Notes: a model not told the origin generated them from the sequence alone. A stretch of DNA of 64,000 nt from JAIVJZ01 sp035645695 (GCA_035645695.1 DASQMC010000030.1:62001-126000), one strand, 5' to 3'; positions 27,433 to 36,834 are shown, numbered from the stretch's first letter. Translations and numbers: made by a program.

Positions 27433-27735
27433 CGTTTGATTTCTCTTCCTTCTTTTTGATTGGGATCATTTGCGCTGTTTGACGACGAGCCGACCGAATA
27501 TCTCCCTGCTGTTTCCGGGTCGAGCGCGCTCCGGCAAGTCCTCCAACCTTAGCAACGACTGTTGTCATTTCCTTCACTACGATGCCACTATTCATCTCCG
27601 CCGGGGCATGCGGCGCGCGTTCCGGTGGTCTCGCGCCGCGTGCGGCCGTCCTGTCATCTTGTCGCTTCGGTTGAGCCGTGATAAGTTCTCAACCAAAGAA
27701 ACTCACGAGAGACAACCTGGAAGGAAGTAAGGCCG
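27433..27735. other. Intergenic region without a supported gene
   Basis: Divergent upstream region of the dehydrogenase and the CheY-like gene. Apart from a 6-bp inverted repeat (GTTGAG/CTCAAC, about 27671-27694) near the regulator start, nothing convincing is seen on either strand. Confidence 0.5.
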
Positions 27736-28125
27736 ATGGGTGAGGTGCAGGCGGGCAATCGCACGGTTCTCGTCGTAGACGATTCGGGCGACATTCGCGA
27801 GTTGATGCGAATGATGTTGCAAATGAAGGATTGTTTGGTCGTCGAGGCCGTCAACGGGCGCGAAGCCGTGGAACTCGCGCCGCAGGTGCGTCCGGATTTG
27901 ATCCTGATGGACTTGAGCATGCCGGTGCTCGACGGCTACGAGGCCACCCGCCTGATCAAAGCGGAACTCAAAACGCAGAACATTCCCATCGTCGCCGTGT
28001 CGGCCTTCTGCGACATGGAGAACCGGCACAAAGCCGTGGCCGCCGGTTGCGTCGAATGCGTCAGCAAGCCGATAGACTTCGCCATGATCGGCGAGGTGGT
28101 GAATCGCTACCTGCAAGCGCGTTGA
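27736..28125 (+). CDS. Single-domain response regulator (CheY-like)
   Basis: 129 residues, receiver domain only: acidic pair in VLVVDDSGDI, phospho-acceptor Asp near 55 in LILMDLSMPVLDG, switch Ser in VAVSAF and Lys in VSKPIDF. GGAAGGAAG precedes the start. With no output domain it must act through protein contact. No kinase is adjacent. It resembles the regulator at 47991-48380. Confidence 0.93.
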   Translation: MGEVQAGNRTVLVVDDSGDIRELMRMMLQMKDCLVVEAVNGREAVELAPQVRPDLILMDLSMPVLDGYEATRLIKAELKTQNIPIVAVSAFCDMENRHKAVAAGCVECVSKPIDFAMIGEVVNRYLQAR

Positions 28126-28180
28126 CGCGCCGCCCTCGTCGCCCGTTCACCGGGCGCAAAAAACAATCGGATTTTATCTA

Positions 28181-28200
28181 TTCATCGTTCGCCGTTCACT
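28181..28200. repeat. Single-arm heptad repeat remnant
   Basis: Read on the minus strand this is GTGAAC, GGCGAAC, GATGAAT in 7-bp steps, the same unit family as the hairpins at 47.9, 60.1 and 61.7 kb. It begins right after the stop of the cytochrome-fusion gene and has no opposite arm. Confidence 0.5.
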
Positions 28201-29905
28201 ACTTGATCGCTATCCACCCGCTCGCCGGGGCAAACTGCTTCTTCTCAGTTTCGACGTTGACGATATACGCGCCCGCCGCGCCGACGCGACGGTTGGGGCC
28301 GTAGGTGAGCCGCGGCGTCAGCCCCGTGTCGTACTCGTAGAGTCCTTCGAGCGCGGCGATCAACTTCTCGCGGCTCAGGTCGCGCCCCGCGCGCTTCAAC
28401 CCTTCGACCAGAAGTTGCGCCGAAACGTAGGCGGAAATCTGCGCGGCGACGTGGCCTTGCGGGAGCTTATATTTCGCGGCGAGCGCGCGCAGGTTTTCCA
28501 GAGCGGCAGGCTTTATGTCCGAAGGCAGGCTCGGAAACGAGAGAAAAATCTTGCCCTTGAAAGCCTGCGGCGCGTCTAGTATGTCTCTGCCCGTCAGCGC
28601 GCCGGGCAGGTAGAGCGCGGGCGTCCAGTTCGACTTCTCCGCGCCCGCCAACAGGGCGCGCTGGTCTTCACTGCCGCCGACGAGGAAGACCGCGTTGACG
28701 CCCTTCGCGCTCAACTCCCGCACGACCCCCGCCGCATCAAATCCCGCGCGCGCGTACTTCACAACGGCGGGCGCGCTCCATCCCTCTTTTTTTATTTGTT
28801 GCTCGATTGCGGCGGCGACGCCCGCGTTCACGTCGCTCTCCTGATAGACGACGGCCGCGCGCGGCCGTTTGCTCTTATCGTCGGCGAACTTCTGCGCGGC
28901 GAAGACGACGAGGGCGCGCGCCTGATCGTCGATGCCGGAGAGCAGGTAGAAGACTTGCCGGTTGACGGACGGGGTGACGGGCGGGTAGAGCGTGAAGGGG
29001 CCGACGAGCGGCACTTCCGAGGTTTGCGCGAGCGTCGCGATCTCTTTATCAGCGCCCGCGATCATCGCGCCGGAGAGGGCGAAGATTTGTTCGTCCCTGA
29101 TCAGGCGTTCGACGCTCGCCGACGTGGCCGCCGCCGAGTCGCCCGTCTCGGCGAACTTCAACTCGATCTTGCGATTGTAAATTCCGCCCTGACTGTTGAC
29201 CTCTTCAAAGTAGGCGGCGGCAACCGATTTGATCGCCGCCCCCATCTCCGCCAGCGCGCCTGTCCGTGCGGAGACGAGCATGCCGATGCGGATGCTTGTG
29301 TCCGTCACGCCCGGATCGCGATCCGTGCCGAGCCGCTTGAGGTAAGCGATGAGATCATTCATATCCTCGCGCGCCATCTGGTAACGCGGCATGACGTTGA
29401 GCAGGCGGTTGCCCGCCGGGTCGAGGCCGCGCGTGAGGGCGAGTTCGAGGGCGCGCTCGGTGTAGGGCGGGTGCTTGCGCCCGCTCGCGTGCGTGATGCC
29501 GTAAGGCTTGGTGAGCGCCGCCCAGGTGAGGTTCGAGGGCGCGATGCCGCCTTCGGGTTTGCCCTGCCCTTCCGCGCCGTGGCAACCGGCGCAGGTTATC
29601 GCGCTCGCCGGCACTTCGAGCGATCCCTCGCCGAGATAGGCCGTGATCTCCCTGCCCGATGCGCTCGTGCCGCGCAGGTAAATCTGCTTGCCGCGATTCT
29701 CTTCCGGCGTCAGCGCGACGCGGCCTGCCGCTGCTGCTGCGGCGGCCTGCGACGTTTGAGTGGACGCGGGGGCGGCCGTCGCCTGCGCCGACGCGCGCGA
29801 CGCCGCGCCCGGCGGCGACAGTTGGAAGTATGCCGCGAATACGATGAACGCGAGCGAGACGAGCGCGCGAAGAAGTTGTTGTTGTCGTGTGAAGTGACGC
29901 CGCAT
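28199..29905 (-). CDS. Fusion of cytochrome c and LivJ-type substrate-binding protein
   Basis: 568 residues with an N-terminal signal/anchor (about 15-45). A class I cytochrome c domain follows (about 65-190), with haem motif CAGCH in ITCAGCHGAEG and distal Met in NVMPRYQM. A type-1 periplasmic binding fold completes it (about 200-560: IRIGMLVSARTGALAEMGAA, FEEVNSQGGIYNRKIEL). It starts within the stop of the SCO gene (TAATG), so both are cotranslated. A ligand-sensing or electron-entry role outside the membrane is inferred. No ABC permease for a branched-chain-type system is near. Confidence 0.88.
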   Translation of the reverse strand: MRRHFTRQQQLLRALVSLAFIVFAAYFQLSPPGAASRASAQATAAPASTQTSQAAAAAAAGRVALTPEENRGKQIYLRGTSASGREITAYLGEGSLEVPASAITCAGCHGAEGQGKPEGGIAPSNLTWAALTKPYGITHASGRKHPPYTERALELALTRGLDPAGNRLLNVMPRYQMAREDMNDLIAYLKRLGTDRDPGVTDTSIRIGMLVSARTGALAEMGAAIKSVAAAYFEEVNSQGGIYNRKIELKFAETGDSAAATSASVERLIRDEQIFALSGAMIAGADKEIATLAQTSEVPLVGPFTLYPPVTPSVNRQVFYLLSGIDDQARALVVFAAQKFADDKSKRPRAAVVYQESDVNAGVAAAIEQQIKKEGWSAPAVVKYARAGFDAAGVVRELSAKGVNAVFLVGGSEDQRALLAGAEKSNWTPALYLPGALTGRDILDAPQAFKGKIFLSFPSLPSDIKPAALENLRALAAKYKLPQGHVAAQISAYVSAQLLVEGLKRAGRDLSREKLIAALEGLYEYDTGLTPRLTYGPNRRVGAAGAYIVNVETEKKQFAPASGWIAIK

Positions 29906-30678
29906 TATTTGCCGCCGGGGGTCTTGGTCGCGGCCGCCGGTGCGTCGTTCAAAACGCTCTCGACGATCTTGACCAACTCATCCGGCTGCGAGAGGCCGAA
30001 GGCTTTCTTCCAGAGTCCGGTGCGCTCGTTGCCGATGATGAAGATGTTGGTGTGCTGCTCGCGCTGCTCGACGTACTGCCCCAGTTTGTAGAGCGCCCAA
30101 TCGACGTTCTCTTTCTTTCCGGTGAGGAACAACCGGCCGGGCGCGGCGTTCAACTTCTTCGCATACTCCTTGAGAACCTGCGGCGTGTCCACGGTCGGGT
30201 CAACGCTGATCGAGACGATGTAGAGGTCTTTGCCCATGCGCTCCTTGAAGGCCGCCTGCACCTTCTCAAGGTTGCGATTCATCGGCAGGCAACTGCCCTG
30301 GCAGGTGGCGAAGAAGGCGTTGACGACGACCACTCGGTTCTTGAGCACGTCGCTGTAGAAACGCACACGCTCGCCGTTATGGTTGACGAGTTCAACGTCC
30401 GTGAAATACTTCTGCGCCGTCGAGGCGTCGGCGGCGGGCGCGGGGACGGCGGCCGGTTGAGCCGGTTTCGCCGGGGCCTTCGGCTGTTGCGCCTGCGGCT
30501 GCCTCGTTGGCTGCTGCGGCGCTGGCGTCGGCGCGGCGGGCTTCGCGCCGGTCGTCTGTGCCAGGGTGACGGCGGCGTTCGTCGCGCCGTAGCCGAGCGC
30601 GACGGCGAGCGACGCGAGGCGGCAGAGTTTGCCGAAAAAACGGCGGCGATTATTTTCGTTGGCGTGTGTGTCGGTCAT
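29905..30678 (-). CDS. SCO family protein with Pro/Ala/Gln-rich linker
   Basis: 257 residues. A Tat-like N-terminus (NNRRRFFGKLCRLASLAVALG) leads to a long Pro-Ala-Gln linker (about 48-85), then the SCO thioredoxin fold with metal motif CQGSC and the distal His in REQHTNIFI. It differs from the SCO at 4688 in lacking the heavy-metal-binding module. It shares an operon with the cytochrome fusion protein, which points to periplasmic redox or copper handling. Confidence 0.9.
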   Translation of the reverse strand: MTDTHANENNRRRFFGKLCRLASLAVALGYGATNAAVTLAQTTGAKPAAPTPAPQQPTRQPQAQQPKAPAKPAQPAAVPAPAADASTAQKYFTDVELVNHNGERVRFYSDVLKNRVVVVNAFFATCQGSCLPMNRNLEKVQAAFKERMGKDLYIVSISVDPTVDTPQVLKEYAKKLNAAPGRLFLTGKKENVDWALYKLGQYVEQREQHTNIFIIGNERTGLWKKAFGLSQPDELVKIVESVLNDAPAAATKTPGGK

Positions 30679-30744
30679 AGCGTTTTCAACCTCTCGAAAG
30701 TCCTTCGCGCGGGCGGCGGTGGCGGCGCGCTTATCTTCGTGCTG

Positions 30745-31026
30745 TTAATGCCTGCCCTTCGCTGCCGCTTCGGCGTTGAGAATCAGGTGCGGTATCTGCC
30801 TGTAGGCGACGCCCGGCGAGGGGCACTGGAAGAAGATATAATAGACCCCCGACCCCGGCGACACGAAATCGATTTCGCAGACGCCGTCGCCGACAGGCTT
30901 CGCCCGGTGACGCTGCTGCCGGGTGCCGGGCGCGTGGAACGTCGTGAGCACGTCCACGTCCTTCAAGTCGGCGAGCGGCTGCCTGACCGCTTTGCCGACG
31001 CGCTCCGGCATACGCATTTGAAGCAC
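30745..31026 (-). CDS. Small protein, probable C-terminal fragment of a larger periplasmic protein
   Basis: 93 residues from GTG 31026. The second half (DFVSPGSGVYYIFFQCPS ... IPHLIL) looks like a genuine beta-strand edge with one Cys. There is no signal peptide, a stop lies four codons upstream of the GTG, and the GGAGG upstream is over 20 nt away. In the setting of an exported SCO/cytochrome operon this suggests the tail of a longer secreted protein whose front was lost, now placed 59 bp from the divergent kinase. Function unknown. Confidence 0.55.
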   Translation of the reverse strand: MLQMRMPERVGKAVRQPLADLKDVDVLTTFHAPGTRQQRHRAKPVGDGVCEIDFVSPGSGVYYIFFQCPSPGVAYRQIPHLILNAEAAAKGRH

Positions 31027-31085
31027 GGCGGGCGGCGTTTATGATTACCTCCGGCCACTCGTCGTTTTTGTGATAGGCTTGAAGC

Positions 31086-32768
31086 GTGACGCGTGAAGAG
31101 CAGACACGGGTGAAGTCGGGAGCGCCTTTGCGACGCAAAATGTGGTGGCTCATCGCCGGCCGCTTCGCTTTGGCCGTCGCGCTTTTCGCGTTGAGTCTCA
31201 TATTCGGAAGGGGCGGGGCGTCGCCGGGCGGCGCAAGCTTCGATTCGCTTCAGAGCACGCTTGGGGGCGCGCTGGCCGTGCTCCTGCTCTCCGCGCTTTC
31301 GGCGGCGGCGCTGCGCTTCTCGCGCGTGCCTTTACAGTGGCAGGCGGGGGCGCAGATTTTCTGCGACGTGCTGCTCGTGACGTGGCTCACGGCGATGCGA
31401 GGCAACCTGAATTCCCCCTACGTCGCGCTCTACATAGTCATCATTTCGGCGGCGGGCATCTTCATCGGCGTGCGCGGCGCGCTCATCACGTCCGTCGGGT
31501 GTGCCGTCTGCTACACGTTCGCCGTCTTCGCGGGCGCGTTCGGGTGGTATCAGGCGGGCGGGGGCGATCTGGCCGCGGCGTCCGTGCCGGAAGTGATCGG
31601 GAACGTGGGGCTGCACGACATCGCGTTTTTCGTCGTCGGCCTGCTCGCCTCGCGTCTCGCCGAACGACAGGCGCACTCCGAAGTGCAACTCATCGAAGCC
31701 AAGCACGCGCTCGCAGACCTGCGCGCGCTGCACGAGCGCATCGTCGAATCCATCCGCTCCGGCCTCGTCACGACCGACCTCTCGGGTCTCATCTACACTT
31801 TCAATGCGGCCGCCGAAGAGATCACCGGCTACACGGCCGAAGCGGTGCGCGGTCAGGACGTGTCGATTCTCTTCGGCGCGCTCGCCCCGAAGGTCGAGGA
31901 GTCTCTGCGCGCGGCGGAGGCGGGCGCTCCCAGCCCGCGTTACGAGGCGGACTGTCTCACGCCCGACGGCCTGCGCCTGCGCCTCGGTTACAGCATCTTC
32001 CCGCTCTTCGGCGAGACGGGAGCGCGCACCGGCCTCGTCATCACCTTTCAGGATTTGACGCAGGTGCGCACGCTCGAAGAGACATCGCGGCGACAGGATC
32101 GGCTGGCGGCCGTGGGGCGCGTCGCCGCCGGTATCGCACACGAGATACGCAACCCGCTCGCGGCCATGCGCGGCTCGATTCAGGTGTTGCGCTCCGAGAT
32201 GAACGGCGACCCCTCGCAGGCCGAACTCATGGAGATCGTCCTGCGCGAGTCAGACCGGCTCAACAACATCATCACCGACTTTCTCACCTACGCGCGGCCG
32301 CGTCCCGTCTCGCTCGCCGACACGGACTTGCGCGAACCCTTGCGCGAAACCTTCACGCTGCTGCGCCACAGCCCGGAGACGCGCCCCGGCCATACGATTG
32401 AAGAAGACTTCCCCGACGAACCCGTCAGCGTGCAGGCGGACGCGGCGGGCTTGCGTCAGGTCTTCTGGAATCTGGCGCGCAACGCGCTCTCGGCCATGCC
32501 CGAGGGCGGGCGGCTCCGCGTCGAACTAAAGGGCGCGACGAACTCCGGGCGCGTCCGCATCACTTTCACAGACACAGGGCAGGGCATGTCGCCCGAACAG
32601 GTCGAGAGATTGTTTGAACCCTTCTCTTCCTCCACGACGGGCGGCACGGGACTCGGCCTCTCGATTGTTTATCAAATCATCCGCGATCATGGTGGTACAA
32701 TAAACGTCCGCAGCCTCGAAGGGGACGGCACGACGATCATCATCGAACTACCGGAGAGACCGAAGTAA
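31086..32768 (+). CDS. pilS: PilS-like membrane sensor histidine kinase
   Basis: 560 residues. Six membrane helices (about 20-185) are followed by a PAS domain (about 210-320), HisKA with acceptor His in GIAHEIRNPLAAMRGS, and HATPase with NLARNALSAMPEGG, FTDTGQGMS and GGTGLGLSIVYQI. Topology and position, directly upstream of a PilR-like gene and close to pilin genes, match PilS, which senses pilin in the membrane. GTG start. Its stop codon lies in a heptad-repeat hairpin. Confidence 0.92.
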   Translation: MTREEQTRVKSGAPLRRKMWWLIAGRFALAVALFALSLIFGRGGASPGGASFDSLQSTLGGALAVLLLSALSAAALRFSRVPLQWQAGAQIFCDVLLVTWLTAMRGNLNSPYVALYIVIISAAGIFIGVRGALITSVGCAVCYTFAVFAGAFGWYQAGGGDLAAASVPEVIGNVGLHDIAFFVVGLLASRLAERQAHSEVQLIEAKHALADLRALHERIVESIRSGLVTTDLSGLIYTFNAAAEEITGYTAEAVRGQDVSILFGALAPKVEESLRAAEAGAPSPRYEADCLTPDGLRLRLGYSIFPLFGETGARTGLVITFQDLTQVRTLEETSRRQDRLAAVGRVAAGIAHEIRNPLAAMRGSIQVLRSEMNGDPSQAELMEIVLRESDRLNNIITDFLTYARPRPVSLADTDLREPLRETFTLLRHSPETRPGHTIEEDFPDEPVSVQADAAGLRQVFWNLARNALSAMPEGGRLRVELKGATNSGRVRITFTDTGQGMSPEQVERLFEPFSSSTTGGTGLGLSIVYQIIRDHGGTINVRSLEGDGTTIIIELPERPK

Positions 32769-32863
32769 TGAGTAATGAGTGATAAGTGATGAGTGACACC
32801 CTGTTTTCTCCTGACTCATTACTCATCACTCATTACTCATTACTCATTACTCATCACTCGTCA
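32766..32863. repeat. Heptad-repeat hairpin between pilS and pilR
   Basis: The left arm (32766-32797) runs in 7-bp steps TAATGAG, TAATGAG, TGATAAG, TGATGAG. The right arm (32813-32863) is seven steps of ACTCATT/ACTCATC. The arms are near complementary. It begins with the pilS stop codon and ends 20 bp before the pilR start, which has no Shine-Dalgarno sequence. Confidence 0.85.
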
Positions 32864-32882
32864 CCGAGTCATTAATTGCTCT

Positions 32883-34295
32883 ATGGCAAACATCTTAATT
32901 GTTGACGACGAACAGGGCATGCGGCAATTGTTGTCGCTGGTGTTCGGGCGCGCGGGGCACGCCGTGCGCGCGGCGGAGAACGGGCGGCGCGCGGTCGAGA
33001 TGCTGCGCGAGTCACCGGCCGATCTGATCGTCTCCGATGTGCGGATGCCGGATATGGGCGGCATCGAGTTGCTCAGCGCGGCGCGCGAGTTGTCGCCGGA
33101 TACGGCCGTCGTGATGATGACGGCGTTTGCGACCGTCGAGACGGCGCGCGAGGCGTTCAAACTCGGCGCGGACGATTTCATCCAGAAGCCTTTCGACGTG
33201 GACGAGTTGAAGCTGATCGTCGAGAAGGCTTTGGAACTGCGCCAGCTGAAACAGGAGATTCAGGACTGGCGCAAGACGCAGAGCGACCGCGGCCGCCTCG
33301 ATCAAATCATCGGGCGCTCGCCTCGCATGCAGGCCGTCTACCAGATGATCGAGACGGTCGCCGTCGTGCAATCCACGATTTTGATCACGGGCGAGTCGGG
33401 CACGGGCAAGGAACTCGTCGCGCGCGCCGTCCACAATCTCTCGCCCCGCAACAACAAACCCTTCGTCTCGATCAACTGCGGCGCGTTCACCGAGACGCTG
33501 CTCGAATCGGAACTCTTCGGCTACGTGCGCGGCGCGTTCACGGGCGCGACCGCAAACCGCAAGGGTTTATTTGAAGCGGCGGATAAAGGCACGATCTTTC
33601 TCGACGAGATCGGCGAGATGTCGCCCGCGATGCAGGTGAAGTTGCTGCGCGTGCTGCAAGAGCGCAAGGTGCGCCCCGTCGGCGGGCACGAAGAGTTGAG
33701 CGTGGACGCGCGCGTCATCGCCGCGACGAACCGCGACCTCCCCGCGATGGTCAAAGCCGGGACGTTCCGCGAAGACCTGTTCTATCGCGTCTCGGTCATC
33801 CCTATCGAATTGCCGCCCCTGCGCGAGAAGCGCGAGGACATCCCCGAACTCGTCACGCATTTCGCGGAAAAGTATTGCAAGCAGGCCGGTCGCAGCCTGA
33901 GCGTCTCGGAGCGTGCGATGGAGTTGCTCGAACGCTATTCGTGGCCGGGCAACGTGCGCGAACTCGAACACACCATCGAACGCGCCGTCGCGCTCGAACG
34001 CACAGACCAGATTCAACCCGAACGGCTCCCCGAACAGATCACCAACTACAACCCCGCGCGCGTCGCCGACGCGCTCGATCTGCCCGAAGACGGACTCAAC
34101 CTCACGGCGCACCTGGACCAGTTGGAAAAGACCTATTTGCTCGAATCCCTGCGGCGCACCGGCGGCAACCAGACGCGCGCCGCCGAACTGCTGCAACTCT
34201 CCGTACGCTCCCTGCGCCACCTCCTCGACAAGCACGGCATCCGCAACCTCACGGCGCAAATCCGCAACGACGCCGCACGCGGCGCGCCCGAATAA
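32883..34295 (+). CDS. pilR: PilR-like sigma-54-dependent response regulator
   Basis: 470 residues from ATG 32883. Receiver domain with Asp near 51 in LIVSDVRMPDMGG; AAA+ domain with GESGTGKE and the sigma-54 loop GAFTGA; C-terminal Fis-type helix-turn-helix (TGGNQTRAAELLQLSVRSLRHLL). With PilS it should activate pilin transcription from sigma-54 promoters, and two such sites are seen at 39071-39086 and 39775-39790. The frame stays open through the preceding heptad repeats, but the receiver domain starts at this ATG. Confidence 0.94.
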   Translation: MANILIVDDEQGMRQLLSLVFGRAGHAVRAAENGRRAVEMLRESPADLIVSDVRMPDMGGIELLSAARELSPDTAVVMMTAFATVETAREAFKLGADDFIQKPFDVDELKLIVEKALELRQLKQEIQDWRKTQSDRGRLDQIIGRSPRMQAVYQMIETVAVVQSTILITGESGTGKELVARAVHNLSPRNNKPFVSINCGAFTETLLESELFGYVRGAFTGATANRKGLFEAADKGTIFLDEIGEMSPAMQVKLLRVLQERKVRPVGGHEELSVDARVIAATNRDLPAMVKAGTFREDLFYRVSVIPIELPPLREKREDIPELVTHFAEKYCKQAGRSLSVSERAMELLERYSWPGNVRELEHTIERAVALERTDQIQPERLPEQITNYNPARVADALDLPEDGLNLTAHLDQLEKTYLLESLRRTGGNQTRAAELLQLSVRSLRHLLDKHGIRNLTAQIRNDAARGAPE

Positions 34296-34442
34296 TCGCC
34301 CGAATAATTTTAGTGATGAAAGCTGGCGAGTGTCGGTACGGGAACCCGGCGCGGCGGGCGAAAAAACTTCCCGGCATGAGCGCGGCCTCGCTCGCCTTCC
34401 GCATGTCGCTAATTGACGAGTCGCGCGGCGAGCGTCTTTGAT

Positions 34443-35066
34443 TCAGATTTGATCAATGGCGTGCAGCAGTTCATGTGCGAGTTGCGCGTCCAACTCAAGC
34501 AGCTTTTCGCACGCCGACTGCGCGGATTCTTTGTCTTTGATTTCGACGTAGACCAGACCCAGTGAATAGTAAGCCATCGCATATTTCGGGTTCAGTTTGA
34601 GGGCGCGGTTCAATACGCCGATGGCCTCCTGATAAGTGCCCGCGTTGAAATAGAGCACTCCCAGATTGTTGAGCGGCTCCGCGTAATCCGGTTTTAAGCG
34701 CGATGCCTGGCGGTAGGCTTTCACGGCCTCCAGATATTGCCCCAGACCGGCGTGCGCCAGCCCGAGATTATTGTAGGCTTCGGCGTAGTCCGCTTTTAAT
34801 GTCAGTGCTTGCTGGTAAGCCTTGACGGACTCGGCGGGGCGTCCGAGATGGTCGCAGGTGACGCCGATATTGAAATGCACTTCAGCCCAGCGCGGCTCTC
34901 TGGCCGCAGCCCGCTTGAACTCTCGCAGGGCTTCCGGGAATTGTTGACGGCGCGCCAGTTCCATCCCGATCTCGTAGTGTTGGACGGCTCCGCCCTTTTC
35001 GCCCGCATCCGGCTTGCCCGGAGTTGCCTGATTGTTGAGCTTGAAACTCCTGAACATCTCGAACAT
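34443..35066 (-). CDS. Tetratricopeptide repeat protein
   Basis: 207 residues from ATG 35066 after GAGGAAAAC. Five consecutive TPR units (about 35-200), such as AEAYNNLGLAHAGLGQYLEAVKAYRQA. No signal peptide. It follows the minor prepilin genes on the same strand and may be a cytoplasmic assembly factor for the pilus; this is inferred from position. Confidence 0.85.
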   Translation of the reverse strand: MFEMFRSFKLNNQATPGKPDAGEKGGAVQHYEIGMELARRQQFPEALREFKRAAAREPRWAEVHFNIGVTCDHLGRPAESVKAYQQALTLKADYAEAYNNLGLAHAGLGQYLEAVKAYRQASRLKPDYAEPLNNLGVLYFNAGTYQEAIGVLNRALKLNPKYAMAYYSLGLVYVEIKDKESAQSACEKLLELDAQLAHELLHAIDQI

Positions 35067-35119
35067 GTTTTCCTCCGTCCTTCGCACAAGACGCCCGCCG
35101 GCTCGCGTCCAACCGTGGC

Positions 35120-36802
35120 TTAATACTCACGCACCGCAATGACGTTACGTCCTGCCAGACCGAGCGCCCTCTGCACGGCGGTCGGGTCGTATTGCACGTT
35201 GGAGGTGCCGGAGCCGTTGCTATTGAAAGTTGGCGCAAGGAATGGCCCACCTATTACGTTGCGGTCGAACCGTGCGATAGCCACAGCACCGAGCGTGTTG
35301 CCATTGCCACCGCCGTCGCGTAACAGCACGCCATCGCCAAGCACCAGGATCAAGCCGTCAAAGGCCGTCGAACCGTGTGCCGTCAGAGTTCCGGTGACCA
35401 CCAGCAGCCCGGCTCCGCCAGCCGATCCCAGGTCTACATTACCGTTGACGAACGTAAATTTCGGCGCCGCCGAGGTGCCTAAAGTAGGAGGCGGATTGGC
35501 CGTCGTAAACAGACGGTTATGATTGCGGGCTACCGATTCCAGAGAGTTGAGGAGCGACCGCGCGGCGTCGGGGTTTTGCAGCCAACTAGGTAATACCGAG
35601 AGCGGCACTTGTTGGACGGCAGGATTACCTGTCGCTTGTCCCGAACTATTTAAGCCACTGATCATGTTGAAATCAGGAGTATTTGTGACGGCAAATGCGG
35701 AGATGGCGTTATTCCCGGCAGGAGAGTTTCCGCTATAGCTATAGGCCGCACTGTTGCCCGCATTGAAACTCATCAAAGATTGATCGGTTGCACCACGAAT
35801 AGCGATAGTTCCCTGCGGAGAATAGTCCAACACCAGACGCCCGACCATCATCTGCATCTTCTTCAACGAAGCGCGCGGGCCGAAGCCTGTGACTTCCACC
35901 AGAATCCTTCTCGGCTCCGGTGCTCTCACAGTGACCGGAATGCTGTTGATAAACCCTGTAGAACTGGAAATCAGAGGGAGGTTAAGGCCGCCCAGTTCGT
36001 ACTCCGTGCCCTCGGCAAGATACTTTTGCGAACCGGGGATCAGGCGCAACGGGTCGGCCAGGACGCTTGGGTTGCTGGAGACGGAACCCTGTACCGCGTA
36101 CCTGATGACGACTGTCGCCGGCCAGGGTAGAGTTTGATTGATGGTGAGATTGAAGGTTGTGCCCGCCGGGAAGGTATAAATTTGCGGGCTGCCCATAACT
36201 CTAATACTACCCAACATCGCCGTCGCGCTCGGAATCGCATTGAGCGTCGTAGCCGTGCTTGGCGGCGTGAAGACTATGGAACCGGCGTTGCTGCCGTTGC
36301 CAAACGTCAGCGTGCTGGTGCCGTTCGCGAAAGAGCCGGAGGTCGTAAAACTGACCACGCCGGAATTATCCGGGTCGCTCAGGACTGCATTGAAGGCCGA
36401 GCCGGTGAGCGGCGAATAAGTGGCGGCCGGACTTAGAAGGACACGGTCGGTATAGGTCGTGTCATAGGTCAGCCAATTCGAGAGGCGGGCGTAGGTAAGC
36501 GCGCTATCCGCCGTTTTATTTGAGTTCAGAGGCGTGATCGCTTTGCGATAGCTGATGTTCGGCGCGACGTTGCCGCGCAGCGCGTTGAGAACCTGCTGCA
36601 TGCCGGATTCCGCCGCGTAGTAAGCCTGCATCTCGCTCATCGGCTCAACCGTCGTGCCCACAGAAGAGCCGACCGTCAGCATCAATCCGCCGCCCGCCGC
36701 CAGCAACAGGAAAGAGATTAATAATGATGTAATGAGCGCCGCCCCGCGCTCCTGGCGGCGGTGCCCGCCCTTCTTATTTTCAGACATCTTGTGCTTCTTC
36801 AT
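35120..36802 (-). CDS. PilX-like minor prepilin or pilus tip protein
   Basis: 560 residues from ATG 36802 after GAGAGGAACT. The N-terminus has a prepilin-type leader ending ERG, then a hydrophobic helix (AALITSLLISFLLLAAG) and the PilX signature MQAYYAAESGMQQVLNALRGN. The long remainder is Gly/Ser/Thr/Asn-rich and beta-strand-like, far longer than classical PilX (about 170-200), so this is an adhesin-like or tip-located version. Fourth gene of the minor prepilin operon. Confidence 0.82.
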   Translation of the reverse strand: MKKHKMSENKKGGHRRQERGAALITSLLISFLLLAAGGGLMLTVGSSVGTTVEPMSEMQAYYAAESGMQQVLNALRGNVAPNISYRKAITPLNSNKTADSALTYARLSNWLTYDTTYTDRVLLSPAATYSPLTGSAFNAVLSDPDNSGVVSFTTSGSFANGTSTLTFGNGSNAGSIVFTPPSTATTLNAIPSATAMLGSIRVMGSPQIYTFPAGTTFNLTINQTLPWPATVVIRYAVQGSVSSNPSVLADPLRLIPGSQKYLAEGTEYELGGLNLPLISSSTGFINSIPVTVRAPEPRRILVEVTGFGPRASLKKMQMMVGRLVLDYSPQGTIAIRGATDQSLMSFNAGNSAAYSYSGNSPAGNNAISAFAVTNTPDFNMISGLNSSGQATGNPAVQQVPLSVLPSWLQNPDAARSLLNSLESVARNHNRLFTTANPPPTLGTSAAPKFTFVNGNVDLGSAGGAGLLVVTGTLTAHGSTAFDGLILVLGDGVLLRDGGGNGNTLGAVAIARFDRNVIGGPFLAPTFNSNGSGTSNVQYDPTAVQRALGLAGRNVIAVREY

Positions 36803-36834
36803 AGTTCCTCTCGACCCGTGAAATTCGCGAGCTT

